From positions 1-60,464 of the forward strand of contig NZ_JAKZGP010000026.1 of NCBI RefSeq assembly GCF_022549775.1: DNA of 60,464 nucleotides, in the 5' to 3' direction. This DNA is from Belliella filtrata (lineage in GTDB: Bacteria; Bacteroidota; Bacteroidia; Cytophagales; Cyclobacteriaceae). This document shows positions 44,463 to 54,409 of the stretch, piece after piece (the stretch's first letter is position 1; each line of letters begins with the position of its first letter). The position numbers and the translations under genes are program-made. The notes beneath the pieces are model-generated. The model was not told the origin of the DNA. It worked only from the letters and a program-made list of their open reading frames with translations, and did no database searches.

Positions 44463-45500
44463 ATGAGTATTTTATCAAAGGTTATGAACCTACTACTATT
44501 CGCAATGGTTGGGTTATTGTTTTCTTGTAGTAGTAAAGATGAAATTGCTGCACCCATTCCTCCCTTGCAAGATAGCAATCCATATTCGCTTGGAAGAGTA
44601 GGAAATGCAGAAGACATCAAAACTTCTACAGAGTCTGGAGTAGTTTTGATGGGTGGAAGTACAGATGTGGATCAAGCCTTCCGTTGGATGATTGAAAAAG
44701 CCGGGCATGGAGATATTGTAGTCATTCGTGTGACAGGAGCAGCTGCATACAACGAATACATTTTTGGGCTTTCAAATACCAACTCTGTAGAAACCTTAAG
44801 AATAAATTCTAGAGAGGGTGCTAATGATGAGAGGGTGATTAAAACCTTAAAAAACGCAGAAGCAGTTTTTATAGCTGGAGGAGATCAATCTAATTACCTG
44901 AGACTTTGGGAAGGAACTAAAGTAGAAGAAGCCCTACAATACCTCATCCACGAAAAGAGAATCCCAATTGGTGGAACAAGTGCAGGTTGTGCCATCATGG
45001 GTGAGTTTGTATATACTGGTGAGCAAGGAAGTATTATAAGCACTGAGGCCCTTTTAGATCCATTTGATCAACGATTAACAGTAAGAAAGTCAACATTAAT
45101 CAATCATCCCTTACTAAAAGCAACAATAACAGATCAGCATTTCTCACAAAGAAATAGAGAAGGAAGACTACTTTCGTTTATGGCTAACATATTTGATCGT
45201 TTTGAGACTTCAGCTACCGCTATAGGCGTTGATGAACGTACAGCTTTATTGATTGATGATTCAGGAAATTGGCAAGTTGTAGGAGATCATAAGGTTTACT
45301 TTTTAAAAAGCAATGATCTAGGACCAGAAATCTGCAAACCTAGTACACCACTAACATGGGATAGCGATAACTCAGCAGTCAAAGTATTCGAATCTAACCA
45401 AAACCCTAACTTTTCTACAAACAGTCTGATAAATTGGGAGCTTCCTTGGTCACAATATTGGTTTGTAACCAACGGTGAGTTTCAGACTAGATCATTTTAA
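44463..45500 (+). CDS. cyanophycinase-like S51 peptidase, lipoprotein
   Basis: The protein has 345 aa. A lipobox (AMVGLLFSCSS) marks it as a lipoprotein. The S51/cyanophycinase fold is shown by VLMGGSTDVDQAF, AVFIAGGDQSNYLRLW and the nucleophile GGTSAGCAIMGE (Ser in GTSAG), with DQHFSQRNREGRL as the conserved downstream block. It hydrolyses cyanophycin-like or other Asp-containing peptides outside the cytoplasm. The precise substrate is unknown. Confidence 0.87.
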   Translation: MSILSKVMNLLLFAMVGLLFSCSSKDEIAAPIPPLQDSNPYSLGRVGNAEDIKTSTESGVVLMGGSTDVDQAFRWMIEKAGHGDIVVIRVTGAAAYNEYIFGLSNTNSVETLRINSREGANDERVIKTLKNAEAVFIAGGDQSNYLRLWEGTKVEEALQYLIHEKRIPIGGTSAGCAIMGEFVYTGEQGSIISTEALLDPFDQRLTVRKSTLINHPLLKATITDQHFSQRNREGRLLSFMANIFDRFETSATAIGVDERTALLIDDSGNWQVVGDHKVYFLKSNDLGPEICKPSTPLTWDSDNSAVKVFESNQNPNFSTNSLINWELPWSQYWFVTNGEFQTRSF

Positions 45501-45570
45501 TCTTGCTTTGTGAATTGTTTGATCCTAACTGTCTTTGGCGGCATGTCTTCTTAAAAATACCTCCCTCTTT

Positions 45571-46689
45571 TCATTGCGTTGCAGTACCTTTTTCCATCAA
45601 AACATCCCTTATGTCTTTTTCCTGAATCCATCCTTTTTGCAAGGCATCATTTGCAGCTTCTAAAGTATCTTTTATCAGCAACATTTCGACACCTAAAAGC
45701 TGCATTTGTGCTTTGATGTCATACATTTTCTTTTCGTCCCCTTCATCGATATGACGAATATAGACGACTTTCACTCTTCCAGGAAAATCTTTGACGATTT
45801 GTAGGTAGATTTCTGCATCTTGTTGCCCAGAGTCACCTATCAATACAAAAGGTATAGAAGGAATAGTGGATAGAATTTTTTCTACTTGATACAATTTGTG
45901 GGTGTGGTGACTGCCAGCTATGAAATACTCCCTAGACAATCCAACGTCTCTCAGCATCAATGGACCTCTTGGTACAAAGTGTACTTCCATCCATTCTGAT
46001 AAGAAATCATACAAGTTCCAAGGACTACTAGATACATAAAACATGGGGTTGTTTTCCTTACCGTCAGTACCTCTTTCAAGTGCTTTGTAAAATGAAGCTA
46101 CTCCAGGGAATGGCAATCTACTGTGAGCATTTCCAAAAAATGTTGTTTTGATCATCTGCCAAACCTTCGTAGCTCCAGTAGGTACAATGGTATCATCGAT
46201 GTCTGATATGATACCGTATTCTACTTCATGAGTCGGTACAATAACCGATGCCTTGCTACTGACCTTTTTCTGATTGGGAACCACTTGACTAATTAACTCG
46301 ATATCGACCGTTTGCCAAGGTTTATTATATGACAGCTCATTTTCAAACTCAAAATGGAATTCAAAGTAGCCTTCTTCGTCTGTGTACTGTGTTAAAGTTA
46401 CATTCTCAAAAGAAGCTTTTACAGCTACTTTAGGGATTTCCCAAGACATGAACCTTTTGTACATTTTGCTAAAATTCCTCCACCTGCTATCACCTATTTC
46501 AGACAGCCCGATACCTCGATCTTTCAGTACCCGTCCAATGATATAAACCTGCTTCCCGCTTCCAAAGCCTTTGTAAGGCATGATCATGATAGTCTTTACC
46601 ATTCCTGTTTTGATACCAAACCATAGCTTAGCTTTGGAAAAAATTAATTTGAGTCTGTATAGGATTCGTAAGGTTCTTTTCTTGACCAT
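45571..46689 (-). CDS. App1-family phosphatase (DUF2183)
   Basis: The protein has 372 aa. The catalytic haloacid-dehalogenase-like motif is GIISDIDDTIVPTGATK (about 170), followed by FYVSSSPWNLYDFL and PFVLIGDSGQQDAEIY. This is the App1/DUF2183 family, phosphatidate phosphatase in yeast. The N-terminal 160 residues form a beta-rich domain. There is no signal peptide. The bacterial substrate is not established. Confidence 0.88.
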   Translation of the reverse strand: MVKKRTLRILYRLKLIFSKAKLWFGIKTGMVKTIMIMPYKGFGSGKQVYIIGRVLKDRGIGLSEIGDSRWRNFSKMYKRFMSWEIPKVAVKASFENVTLTQYTDEEGYFEFHFEFENELSYNKPWQTVDIELISQVVPNQKKVSSKASVIVPTHEVEYGIISDIDDTIVPTGATKVWQMIKTTFFGNAHSRLPFPGVASFYKALERGTDGKENNPMFYVSSSPWNLYDFLSEWMEVHFVPRGPLMLRDVGLSREYFIAGSHHTHKLYQVEKILSTIPSIPFVLIGDSGQQDAEIYLQIVKDFPGRVKVVYIRHIDEGDEKKMYDIKAQMQLLGVEMLLIKDTLEAANDALQKGWIQEKDIRDVLMEKGTATQ

Positions 46690-46777
46690 AAGTCGGATTT
46701 ATTTTTTTTTAAAGGTAAAAAATACAAATGAGATAAGGTGAGTTATAGATGAATACTCAAAGGTCTATGAAAATGTT

Positions 46778-46790
46778 TACCTTTGTAGCA
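46778..46790 (+). promoter_or_regulatory. promoter of rlmN, probably giving a leaderless mRNA
   Basis: TACCTTTG (46778-46785) matches the Bacteroidota -7 box TAnnTTTG and ends only 4 bp before the ATG at 46790, so transcription should start at or next to the start codon. A clear -33 TTG is not visible. Confidence 0.55.
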
Positions 46791-47854
46791 TGGAAAATGT
46801 TGCGAAAAAGGACATAAGAAAATTATCATTGGAAGAATTGGAAGATTTTTTTATCACTCAGGGAGATAAGAAATTCCGTGCAAAACAGGTCTATGACTGG
46901 CTTTGGAATAAGTCTTTGAAAAACTTTGATGATATGAGCAATATTTCCAAAGAGACCAGAGAGATGCTTAAGCAGCACTTTTCAATTAACCATATCATGG
47001 TTGATTTGATGCAACATTCTTCAGATGGTACGATCAAAAATGCAGTCAAATTATATGATAGTAAGATTGTAGAGTCTGTCTTGATACCTACATCAAAAAG
47101 AATAACAGCCTGTGTGTCATCTCAGGTTGGCTGTAGTTTAGATTGTAACTTTTGCGCTACTGCGAGATTGAAAAGGATGAGAAACTTAAACCCTGATGAA
47201 ATATATGATCAAGTGGTGGCCATCAAAGATGAAGCTGAAACCTACTTTAATAGACCTCTGACCAATATTGTTTTCATGGGAATGGGAGAACCCTTGCTGA
47301 ACTATAACAATGTCATCTCGGCAATAGATAAAATCACTTCTCCTACAGGCTTGGGCATGGCTCCAAGAAGAATCACCCTCTCCACAGTGGGTATTCCAAA
47401 GATGATCAAGAAAATGGCTGATGATGAGGTGAAATTCAACTTAGCGATTTCCCTCCATTCTGCTATCAATGAAACCAGAAGTTTATTGATGCCTATCAAT
47501 GATGTAAACCCATTGGAAGACTTAGCTGATTCACTACGCTATTGGTATCAGAAGACCAAACGTAAAGTGACCTATGAATATGTCATTTGGGATGGTATCA
47601 ATGATGATGAAACTCATGCTAAGGCTTTGGCAAAATTCTGTAAGGTCATTCCTTCAAAAGTCAATATCATACAGTATAATCCCATAGATGAAGGGGAGTT
47701 TAGACAAGCTTCCCAAGAGGCTGTGGACATGTATATCAGGATACTTGAAGGTCAAGGCATCATAGCCAAAGTCAGAAAATCAAGAGGTCAGGATATCGAT
47801 GCTGCCTGTGGACAACTGGCCAATAAAAATGAAGTTGGAGAATTAGGAGAATAG
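46790..47854 (+). CDS. rlmN: 23S rRNA (adenine2503-C2)-methyltransferase, dual-specificity
   Basis: The protein has 354 aa. It is a radical-SAM enzyme that methylates A2503 in 23S rRNA and also A37 of some tRNAs. The cluster motif is GCSLDCNFCATARLKRMRNL (CxxxCxxC). The two mechanistic cysteines are in RITACVSSQVGC and at the C-terminus in DIDAACGQL. The length is normal. It is divergent from the App1 gene and is followed 65 bp later by map. Confidence 0.95.
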   Translation: MENVAKKDIRKLSLEELEDFFITQGDKKFRAKQVYDWLWNKSLKNFDDMSNISKETREMLKQHFSINHIMVDLMQHSSDGTIKNAVKLYDSKIVESVLIPTSKRITACVSSQVGCSLDCNFCATARLKRMRNLNPDEIYDQVVAIKDEAETYFNRPLTNIVFMGMGEPLLNYNNVISAIDKITSPTGLGMAPRRITLSTVGIPKMIKKMADDEVKFNLAISLHSAINETRSLLMPINDVNPLEDLADSLRYWYQKTKRKVTYEYVIWDGINDDETHAKALAKFCKVIPSKVNIIQYNPIDEGEFRQASQEAVDMYIRILEGQGIIAKVRKSRGQDIDAACGQLANKNEVGELGE

Positions 47855-47919
47855 AAATTAGTTTTTAAGGGGTTTTTTTAACTGACTAAAAACACTGATG
47901 ACAATCAAAAAAAATATCC

Positions 47920-48684
47920 ATGTCTATAAACACTGAATCTGAACTCATTGCCATGCAAAAGGTAAGTGATGTAGTTGCTTACACACTCAAAGAAATGAAG
48001 CAATATGCCAAGCCTGGGATGTCTACAAAAGAGCTAGATGACTTTGGGGGCAACATTTTGAGAGATTTTGGGGCTAAGTCGGCACCACAGCAGACTTATA
48101 ATTTCCCTGGATGGACATGTATTAGTATAAATAATGAATTTTGCCACGGATTGCCATCTTCAAAAAAAATCTTGAAAGAGGGAGAGTTGATCAATATTGA
48201 TGTATCCGCAGAACTTAAAGGCTATTGGTCAGACAATGGTGCTTCATTTGTACTCGGTGTTGATAAATTCAAGCATCAGCCTCTCATAGATGCTTCTAAA
48301 GACATCTTAAAACAAGCTTTGGATCATATCAAAGGAGGTGTTAGAATTTCTGACATTGGTCACCTGATGGAAACTGAAGCTAAAAAATATGGCTACAAAG
48401 TCATCCGGAATTTGGGAGGTCATGGTATAGGAAAAAGTCTGCATGAGCAACCTGATGAGTTACTCAATTATAGAAATAAATACGATCAAAGAAGGTTTAG
48501 GAAAAATGCCGTTGTGGCAATAGAAACTTTTATAGCTACCCAATCTACCCTAGCAGTAACTACAAATGATGGATGGACGATGATAGGTAACAAAGGGGGG
48601 TACATGGCGCAACACGAGCACACCATTGTAATCACTGATTCCAAGCCTATCATCCTCACTGAGAAAAATGAGATTTGGCAATAG
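47920..48684 (+). CDS. map: type I methionine aminopeptidase
   Basis: The protein has 254 aa. It removes the initiator Met from nascent proteins. Metal ligands are visible in order: INIDVSAELKGYWSDNGASF (two Asp), GGHGIGKSLHEQPDE (His), VVAIETFIA (Glu) and YMAQHEHTIVI (final Glu). There is no N-terminal extension. It follows rlmN in the same direction. Confidence 0.94.
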   Translation: MSINTESELIAMQKVSDVVAYTLKEMKQYAKPGMSTKELDDFGGNILRDFGAKSAPQQTYNFPGWTCISINNEFCHGLPSSKKILKEGELINIDVSAELKGYWSDNGASFVLGVDKFKHQPLIDASKDILKQALDHIKGGVRISDIGHLMETEAKKYGYKVIRNLGGHGIGKSLHEQPDELLNYRNKYDQRRFRKNAVVAIETFIATQSTLAVTTNDGWTMIGNKGGYMAQHEHTIVITDSKPIILTEKNEIWQ

Positions 48685-48859
48685 CCTTTATCGAGAAAAG
48701 TGACTGTTATTCTTCCTTCATCAATGTCTACACTGCCCATTACCGTTTTTCTTTCTCGCTTTCGCTGTTTAGCCATAAATTTTGGCTAGCTGCCAACTTT
48801 GCTCAATTTGCCGATGTTAGCTGTATTAGACAGTGAAAATTCAACTTCAAGCATTAACA

Positions 48860-49095
48860 CCGTATCAATTGGACTCTCTAGAAGATTTTTTTAAAGTCTC
48901 CTTATACTCTTCTTGGGCTTTGGGGTCTGCTTCAGGATAAAAACCATTTGCTTTCTGATAGCTAAAACCTAATTTTTTAACGATATTTTAAATCTGGGCT
49001 TTTTTAAATTCAATCCTAAAATTTGCTTTGATCTCCTCAAGTGAATAGCCTTTAACTTTTAATACTGGTCTTCCCAAAAGATGTTGTTTTAGGGA
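48860..49095 (-). pseudogene. IS630-type transposase N-terminal fragment
   Basis: The minus strand reads LKQHLLGRPVLKVKGYSLEE, IKANFRIEFKKAQI, a stop, then NIVKKLGFSYQKANGFYPEA and DPKAQEEYKETLKKS. The winged-helix start and the LGFSYQK..EADPKAQEE block are typical of IS630-family transposases. The DDE part is gone. The rest of the 682-bp gap 48685-49366 has no gene that I see; a palindrome at 49301 lies near the downstream TonB receptor. Confidence 0.65.
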
Positions 49096-49300
49096 AGACA
49101 AGGCATATTTGTGAAATTATAAATATTCTTTATGTAAAATGAGAAGGTTCTCAAACATCACCAAAAAGGCTAAGCCTTGATAAATACTTAGCAACTTGGT
49201 GTAAGGTTAGCTATGTGTATATAGATCATGTATGGTGTACAAGATCAATAAAATCACTCAGTATTACTCTAAAATGAAGTTACTTTTAACTAGGCTTAAC

Positions 49301-49317
49301 ATGTTAAATTTTAACAT
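49301..49317. promoter_or_regulatory. palindrome upstream of the TonB receptor
   Basis: ATGTTAAATTTTAACAT is a perfect 8+1+8 palindrome 50 bp before the receptor start codon. It could be an operator, for example for a regulator of nutrient uptake. Function inferred from position only. Confidence 0.4.
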
Positions 49318-49366
49318 TTTTATGATCTAAACTCAAGCAGTTTTGTGGTAGTAAAATGATCACATT

Positions 49367-52300
49367 ATGTATAACTACTTTACAAAACAAAAAATCAAAG
49401 CGCTGTTTATCATTGTTTTAACATGGGCAAGCATATCTTTATGCCCCATATCATCTGCATTTGCTCAAGCGACAAATGCGACTGTCTCTGGACTAATTTT
49501 AGATGATAGCAAGGAGCCTCTCATAGGAGCCAATGTTTTGGTCAAAAATGAGTCCACTGGATTTGAGGCAGGAACAATCACAGGTTTAGATGGGAGATTT
49601 CAATTGCAGCAGTTACCCCTTGGGAAACCCTACACGGTGACTGTAAGCTATATTGGGTTCAATACTCAAAAACTGACAGGCTACCAACTCAATCAAGGTG
49701 ATAGAATCAATGTAGAGATCACCATGGAGTATGGAAGTAGTGACCTGTCTGAAGTAGTCGTCACTGGCGATAGCTTCAAAAATCAAGTGGATAAACTAGG
49801 AGCAGTGACAGCCATTGATTCTAAGCAAATCAAAAACCTACCCACAGAAGGTAGAAATTTCACGAACTTAACTGCTCTCTCACCACTTCAAGGTGGAGGA
49901 GGACTCAACTTGGGAGGTCAGCGAAGAACTTCCACCAATGTCACTTTGGATGGTGTAAATGCAAGAAATCAATTGACCGCAGGGGAAATAGCACGTGGTC
50001 CCTATACGGTATCTATTGAAGCAATCAGGGAGTTTGAAGTAGCTACCAACTCCTATGATGTCACTCAAGGGAGACAAGCTGGTGGAGCGCTGAATGCAGT
50101 CACCAAATCAGGCACCAATACACTCGAAGGCTCGGCTTTTGCATACCATAGAAATGACAACTTAGCTAGTCCGTTAGATATCAGAGGAAATGAAAGAGAA
50201 GTGGTATTCAACAATACTCAGTGGGGTTTTAGCTTAGGAGGACCAATCATAAAGGATAAAGTACATTTCTTCACTGTATTTGATAGACAAGATGCTGGAG
50301 AGCCTGTTTTCATCGGTGACATTCGAAACGAAGATGATGAATTAAGGCTTAGAATTAGAAAAGACACTTTGGACAAATTCGTAGATGTCGCCCGAAGGCT
50401 TTATGGAGTCGGTTCAGAGCAGCAGCTGGGAGAATTTTCCAGAAAAACGGTAGCCAACACCTTCTTTGCAAGAATAGACTGGCAAATCAACAAAAGAAAC
50501 AAATTGACTATCAGAAACAACTACACTGACTGGTCAAACCCTTTTTCAGTAAATGACAATACTGCGATCAATTTAGCAGAAGTTTTTGGAGACTTCTCAT
50601 CAAAAGAAAATAGCCTTCTAGTATCCTTGAGGTCTATTGCCAATGCAAATACCACAAACGAACTAAAAGTCCAGCTTCAACATGCTGAAAGAGGTTTTAC
50701 TGTCAATGGGCAATTGCCGTCCAACAACATGCCTAGAGCAATCGTCAGGGTGGTTTCACCTTTTCCTACCGAAAACAATCCAAATGCCGTACAAACAACA
50801 AATGTTCAAATTGGTGGACAGCGATTCCTGCCAGAAACCAATCTTGAGCAACAAATCCACATTGTAAATACCACTTATACCCAGCAAGGGAAATTCAACT
50901 TCACTTTCGGTACAGACAATATGGTGACCTATTTAGAAACATTGCTAAGTAGTGAGCAAAATGGAAGATTTTTTTACAATAGCTTAACAGACTTCGAAAA
51001 CAACAACCCATTTCGATATGCCAGAGAGGTGCCACTGCAAGGACTTCCGATCGTGAAGCAAACCGTAGTAGACCTTTCGCTTTTTGGCCAAATGGAAGTA
51101 AATCCTCATAAAGATGTCAACTTGGTGGCAGGATTGAGGTATGATGCGACGATGTTTATGAATGAGGCCGCTTTCAATCCCACTGTATCCAATGAGCTTG
51201 GTATTAGGACAGACAATAAGCCAGCTGATTTTAGAAACCTCCAGCCCAGAGTTCAAGCGACTTGGGACATTAAAGGAAAGAATACAGATGTATTGAAATT
51301 TGGTGCGGGTATGTTTGCCGCGCAGCCACATTATTATGCTCAAGTGAACAACATACAAAACTCAGGAGTGATGCTTGCAGCCATAGATGTACAAGGAGAT
51401 TTGGTTCCTGAGGCTGACTTTATCGGCTATAGAAATGGACTCGAAGCTCCAGGGATTCCAGAAGGTGCAGACTTTATATCCACCATCAATAGCGTCGCTG
51501 ATGATTTCAGGGTTCCAAATACATTCAAGGCAAATTTAAACTATAACAAGCTGATTGGTGATAGATTTAGAATCGGTGCCAACGTGATCTACTCTTACAC
51601 ATTCAATAACTATGTCTATTTGGAGAGAAACATGGTCGATAATCCTTATTTCAGGCTTTCAAATGAAGGAAATAGAGGGGTGTTTGTTCCAGCCAATACA
51701 ATTGGGTCTAATGGGCAGACCAATTGGTTGAATTCAAGAAAGTCTAATAATGTCGGAAGAGTACTTGAATTGAATTCCGACGGGGAAGGATATCAATACG
51801 CTTTGATTCTAGATGGTAGCGTAAGGCTTGGAAAGGATGGCTATATTACTGCCTCATACACTTTCAATCAGGCTTTCGATAATACATCATACAATTGCTG
51901 TGTAGCCAATACTTCCACTTTCCTTCCTGTAGTAGATGACTCTAGGAAATTGAATTGGGCGTATTCAGACAATCAATTTAAACATAAAATAGTCTTGAAT
52001 GGAGCTACTCCAACTTGGCGTGGATTTACAATGGGGGCGACATTGATAGGAATAGGTGGATCAAGATATTCTTTCTTGGTATCTAATGGCTCGCTTCAAG
52101 GTGACTTCCCATTGAACAACGCACTTGCTTTTGTATTTGATCCCAACAGTCCAGATACCCCACAAAATATCAGAGACGGATACAATGCGATTCTAAATGA
52201 CCCAAACACTTCTGAAAGTACCAAAAAATATTTGAGAGAAAGCTTTGGAAAAATAGCCGATAGAAATGGAGGAGAAAATCCAATGTTCTACAACCTCGAC

Positions 52301-52558
52301 CTCAGACTATTGAAAAACATAAAAATAGCAGGTTCTCAAAGAGTGGAACTGTCTGCAGATGTATTTAACTTCATGAACATGCTCAATAAAGACTGGGGTG
52401 TGGACAATAACCTCAGCAGCAGTAGAAACCTACAAAGCATCAGGGGTTTTGACCAAAGCTCTCAACAATACATCTATAATGTAGAACAAGGAGTTGGAAT
52501 TCTGCCTATTAATGGTACTCCTTGGAGGATTCAGCTAGGGCTTCGGTATTCTTTTTAG
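49367..52558 (+). CDS. TonB-dependent receptor with CarboxypepD_reg domain (Oar-like)
   Basis: The protein has 1063 aa. A signal peptide ends near SSAFAQA. A carboxypeptidase-regulatory-like domain follows (about 38-110; VSGLILDDSKEPLIGANVLV), then a plug (about 125-230; LTALSPLQGGGGLNLGGQRR; GGALNAVTKSGTN), then a large 22-strand barrel ending in RIQLGLRYSF with C-terminal Phe. It lacks an SusD partner, so it is not a classic SusC. The Oar-like layout suggests uptake of, or attachment to, peptides or other large substrates. A terminator follows. Confidence 0.92.
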   Translation: MYNYFTKQKIKALFIIVLTWASISLCPISSAFAQATNATVSGLILDDSKEPLIGANVLVKNESTGFEAGTITGLDGRFQLQQLPLGKPYTVTVSYIGFNTQKLTGYQLNQGDRINVEITMEYGSSDLSEVVVTGDSFKNQVDKLGAVTAIDSKQIKNLPTEGRNFTNLTALSPLQGGGGLNLGGQRRTSTNVTLDGVNARNQLTAGEIARGPYTVSIEAIREFEVATNSYDVTQGRQAGGALNAVTKSGTNTLEGSAFAYHRNDNLASPLDIRGNEREVVFNNTQWGFSLGGPIIKDKVHFFTVFDRQDAGEPVFIGDIRNEDDELRLRIRKDTLDKFVDVARRLYGVGSEQQLGEFSRKTVANTFFARIDWQINKRNKLTIRNNYTDWSNPFSVNDNTAINLAEVFGDFSSKENSLLVSLRSIANANTTNELKVQLQHAERGFTVNGQLPSNNMPRAIVRVVSPFPTENNPNAVQTTNVQIGGQRFLPETNLEQQIHIVNTTYTQQGKFNFTFGTDNMVTYLETLLSSEQNGRFFYNSLTDFENNNPFRYAREVPLQGLPIVKQTVVDLSLFGQMEVNPHKDVNLVAGLRYDATMFMNEAAFNPTVSNELGIRTDNKPADFRNLQPRVQATWDIKGKNTDVLKFGAGMFAAQPHYYAQVNNIQNSGVMLAAIDVQGDLVPEADFIGYRNGLEAPGIPEGADFISTINSVADDFRVPNTFKANLNYNKLIGDRFRIGANVIYSYTFNNYVYLERNMVDNPYFRLSNEGNRGVFVPANTIGSNGQTNWLNSRKSNNVGRVLELNSDGEGYQYALILDGSVRLGKDGYITASYTFNQAFDNTSYNCCVANTSTFLPVVDDSRKLNWAYSDNQFKHKIVLNGATPTWRGFTMGATLIGIGGSRYSFLVSNGSLQGDFPLNNALAFVFDPNSPDTPQNIRDGYNAILNDPNTSESTKKYLRESFGKIADRNGGENPMFYNLDLRLLKNIKIAGSQRVELSADVFNFMNMLNKDWGVDNNLSSSRNLQSIRGFDQSSQQYIYNVEQGVGILPINGTPWRIQLGLRYSF

Positions 52559-52608
52559 ATCCTATTCAAAATAAAAATCTCATAGGCTTGCTTTAAGTTT
52601 TGGTTAAG

Positions 52609-52649
52609 ATTCAGAAAGAGTAGCGGAATATTCAATACTCTTTCTGAAT
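52609..52649 (+). terminator. terminator of the TonB receptor gene
   Basis: A perfect 14-bp stem ATTCAGAAAGAGTA / TACTCTTTCTGAAT is followed by TTTATC, 50 bp after the receptor stop and just before the Crp/Fnr gene. Confidence 0.82.
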
Positions 52650-52664
52650 TTTATCAAAAAAAGC

Positions 52665-53324
52665 ATGGACATCTTATCATATTTTCAACAAACCCTCACA
52701 AGAGAAGAAGCGAGTAATCTGATCAAAGAGGTAAATTTTCGAAAAGGAGAATATGTCTATATGCCTCCCATCAAACCAAATGAGATGTTTCAAATAATAT
52801 CAGGGGCTATCAAAATTGGAACATATACTGAAAAAGGTGAAGAGGTCTGTTATGATATTTTGTTTCAAAATGAAGTATTTGGAAATCTTCGGTATCTCAA
52901 TGGTCAATTCTTTGAGTTTGCAAAAGCGCTGACTGACTGTAAAATCATCTGTTATGAATTGTCATTTTACAAAAAGATGATAGTCCATGATCCATTGATC
53001 TCAGACTGGTTTAATAAAACGACCATTCAACGATGGTGTAAAATGGAAACAAGACTGTATAGATTCTGTACCCTGCCAGCAGCAGAAAGAATCAAAGCGC
53101 TTTTCGCTGAATTCGACCACATCATAGTGATCTCTAAATCAAAGAAAGTGAAAATATTGGATCTCCTACACATCGTAGACATTGCCCAAATGACAGGAAT
53201 ATCAAGACAGACCGTATCAAAACTACTAAAGTCATTTGATGATAGCTCAAAATTGAAAACAAACAAGCTCCAACATGACTCAACCATTCTAATGGATAAG
53301 AAACTTATCCATCACCTTGCCTAA
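52665..53324 (+). CDS. Crp/Fnr-family transcription regulator
   Basis: The protein has 219 aa. It has an N-terminal cyclic-nucleotide-binding-like barrel (about 20-115; FRKGEYVYMPP-type start NFRKGEYVYMPP, LFQNEVFGNLRYL), a dimerization helix and a C-terminal HTH (LLHIVDIAQMTGISRQTVSKLL). The Crp cAMP motif is not complete, so the effector is unknown. It starts 16 bp after the terminator and its stop overlaps the region of the PhoD-like gene start. Confidence 0.88.
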   Translation: MDILSYFQQTLTREEASNLIKEVNFRKGEYVYMPPIKPNEMFQIISGAIKIGTYTEKGEEVCYDILFQNEVFGNLRYLNGQFFEFAKALTDCKIICYELSFYKKMIVHDPLISDWFNKTTIQRWCKMETRLYRFCTLPAAERIKALFAEFDHIIVISKSKKVKILDLLHIVDIAQMTGISRQTVSKLLKSFDDSSKLKTNKLQHDSTILMDKKLIHHLA

Positions 53325-53349
53325 ACAAGAAAAAAACGCACCAAGAACC

Positions 53350-54363
53350 ATGTACAATATATCTAAAAAATTCAATAGTGGGATTTTAGTCTCTTTGACT
53401 TTCCTATTAGTCAGCACAATGGCTTATTCCCAAGAGGTCCAAAGAATCGCTTTTGGGTCTTGCAATAAACATGACCTTCCACAACCCCTCTGGAATCCAA
53501 TAATAGAAGACTCGCCTGAGGTATTCGTCTGGCTCGGAGACAATGTCTATGGAGACACTCATGATATGGACCTCCTTAAGCGTAAATATGATGCTCAAAA
53601 AGCTATAGAAGGATATCAAAAACTTCGTCAGAATGCAAAAATCATAGGTGTATGGGATGACCACGATTTTGGTATCAATGACGGAGGAAAACATTACGCT
53701 CAAAAAGTGGCATCCATGCAACTGATGCTAGATTTTCTTGATGAACCCAAAGATAGCCCCAGAAGATCGCAAGAAGGTGTATATGGTGCATATGAATATC
53801 ATCATGGAGAAAATTCAGTGAAAATTTACCTTTTAGACGCTAGGTATAGTCGAGATACCCTTTACAAAGAAGATGGTCAATATCTGCCAAACTTAAGCGG
53901 GTCTGTATTAGGTGAAGAACAGTGGACTTGGCTAGAAAAAGAACTAAAAAACAGTAAAGCTGATGTCAACATCATTGCGTCTGGAATACAATTCATACCA
54001 ACAGAACATCCTCATGAAAAATGGGAAAACTATCCCAAAGAAAGAGAGAGACTATTTGACTTGATTCATTCTTCTAAAGTGAAAAACCCAGTTCTCTTAA
54101 GTGGAGATAGACATATCGCTGAGATCTCAAGATTAAAAGATAGCAGATTCACTAAGGGTCTTTATGAGATTACTTCTAGCGGAATGACTCATGTGTGGAA
54201 AAGCTACAAAGAAGAATACAACCCATACAGGGTATCTGGATTAGTCGCCTCTCTTCATTATGGGTTGGCCTCCTTTGACTGGAAAAACAAGCTTATGAAT
54301 TTTCAAATAAAAGGTGAAAAAGGTCAAGTTTACATAGAACAGACAATCCAAATATTGGATTAA
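53350..54363 (+). CDS. PhoD-like metallophosphatase, secreted
   Basis: The protein has 337 aa from the ATG at 53350. The longer frame from 53317 adds 11 residues and overlaps the regulator gene. The signal peptide is ILVSLTFLLVSTMAYSQ. Metal-binding blocks are WLGDNVYGDTHDMDLLKRKY, GVWDDHDFGINDGG and LLSGDRHIAEISRLKD. This is the alkaline phosphatase D / phosphodiesterase family that releases phosphate outside the inner membrane. Confidence 0.9.
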   Translation: MYNISKKFNSGILVSLTFLLVSTMAYSQEVQRIAFGSCNKHDLPQPLWNPIIEDSPEVFVWLGDNVYGDTHDMDLLKRKYDAQKAIEGYQKLRQNAKIIGVWDDHDFGINDGGKHYAQKVASMQLMLDFLDEPKDSPRRSQEGVYGAYEYHHGENSVKIYLLDARYSRDTLYKEDGQYLPNLSGSVLGEEQWTWLEKELKNSKADVNIIASGIQFIPTEHPHEKWENYPKERERLFDLIHSSKVKNPVLLSGDRHIAEISRLKDSRFTKGLYEITSSGMTHVWKSYKEEYNPYRVSGLVASLHYGLASFDWKNKLMNFQIKGEKGQVYIEQTIQILD

Positions 54364-54367
54364 AAAA

Positions 54368-54406
54368 AACTCTCCATGAAGGGAAAATCTTTCTTCATGG
54401 AGAGTT
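54368..54406. terminator. bidirectional terminator between convergent genes
   Basis: A perfect 14-bp stem AACTCTCCATGAAG / CTTCATGGAGAGTT lies 5 bp after the PhoD-like stop and 4 bp from the stop of the convergent aldo/keto reductase. Confidence 0.88.
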
Positions 54407-54409
54407 GAA

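Noticed and set aside
49367-52558. SusC-type polysaccharide utilization receptor
   Set aside because: No SusD-like lipoprotein or glycoside hydrolase genes lie next to it; the layout fits Oar-like TonB receptors better.
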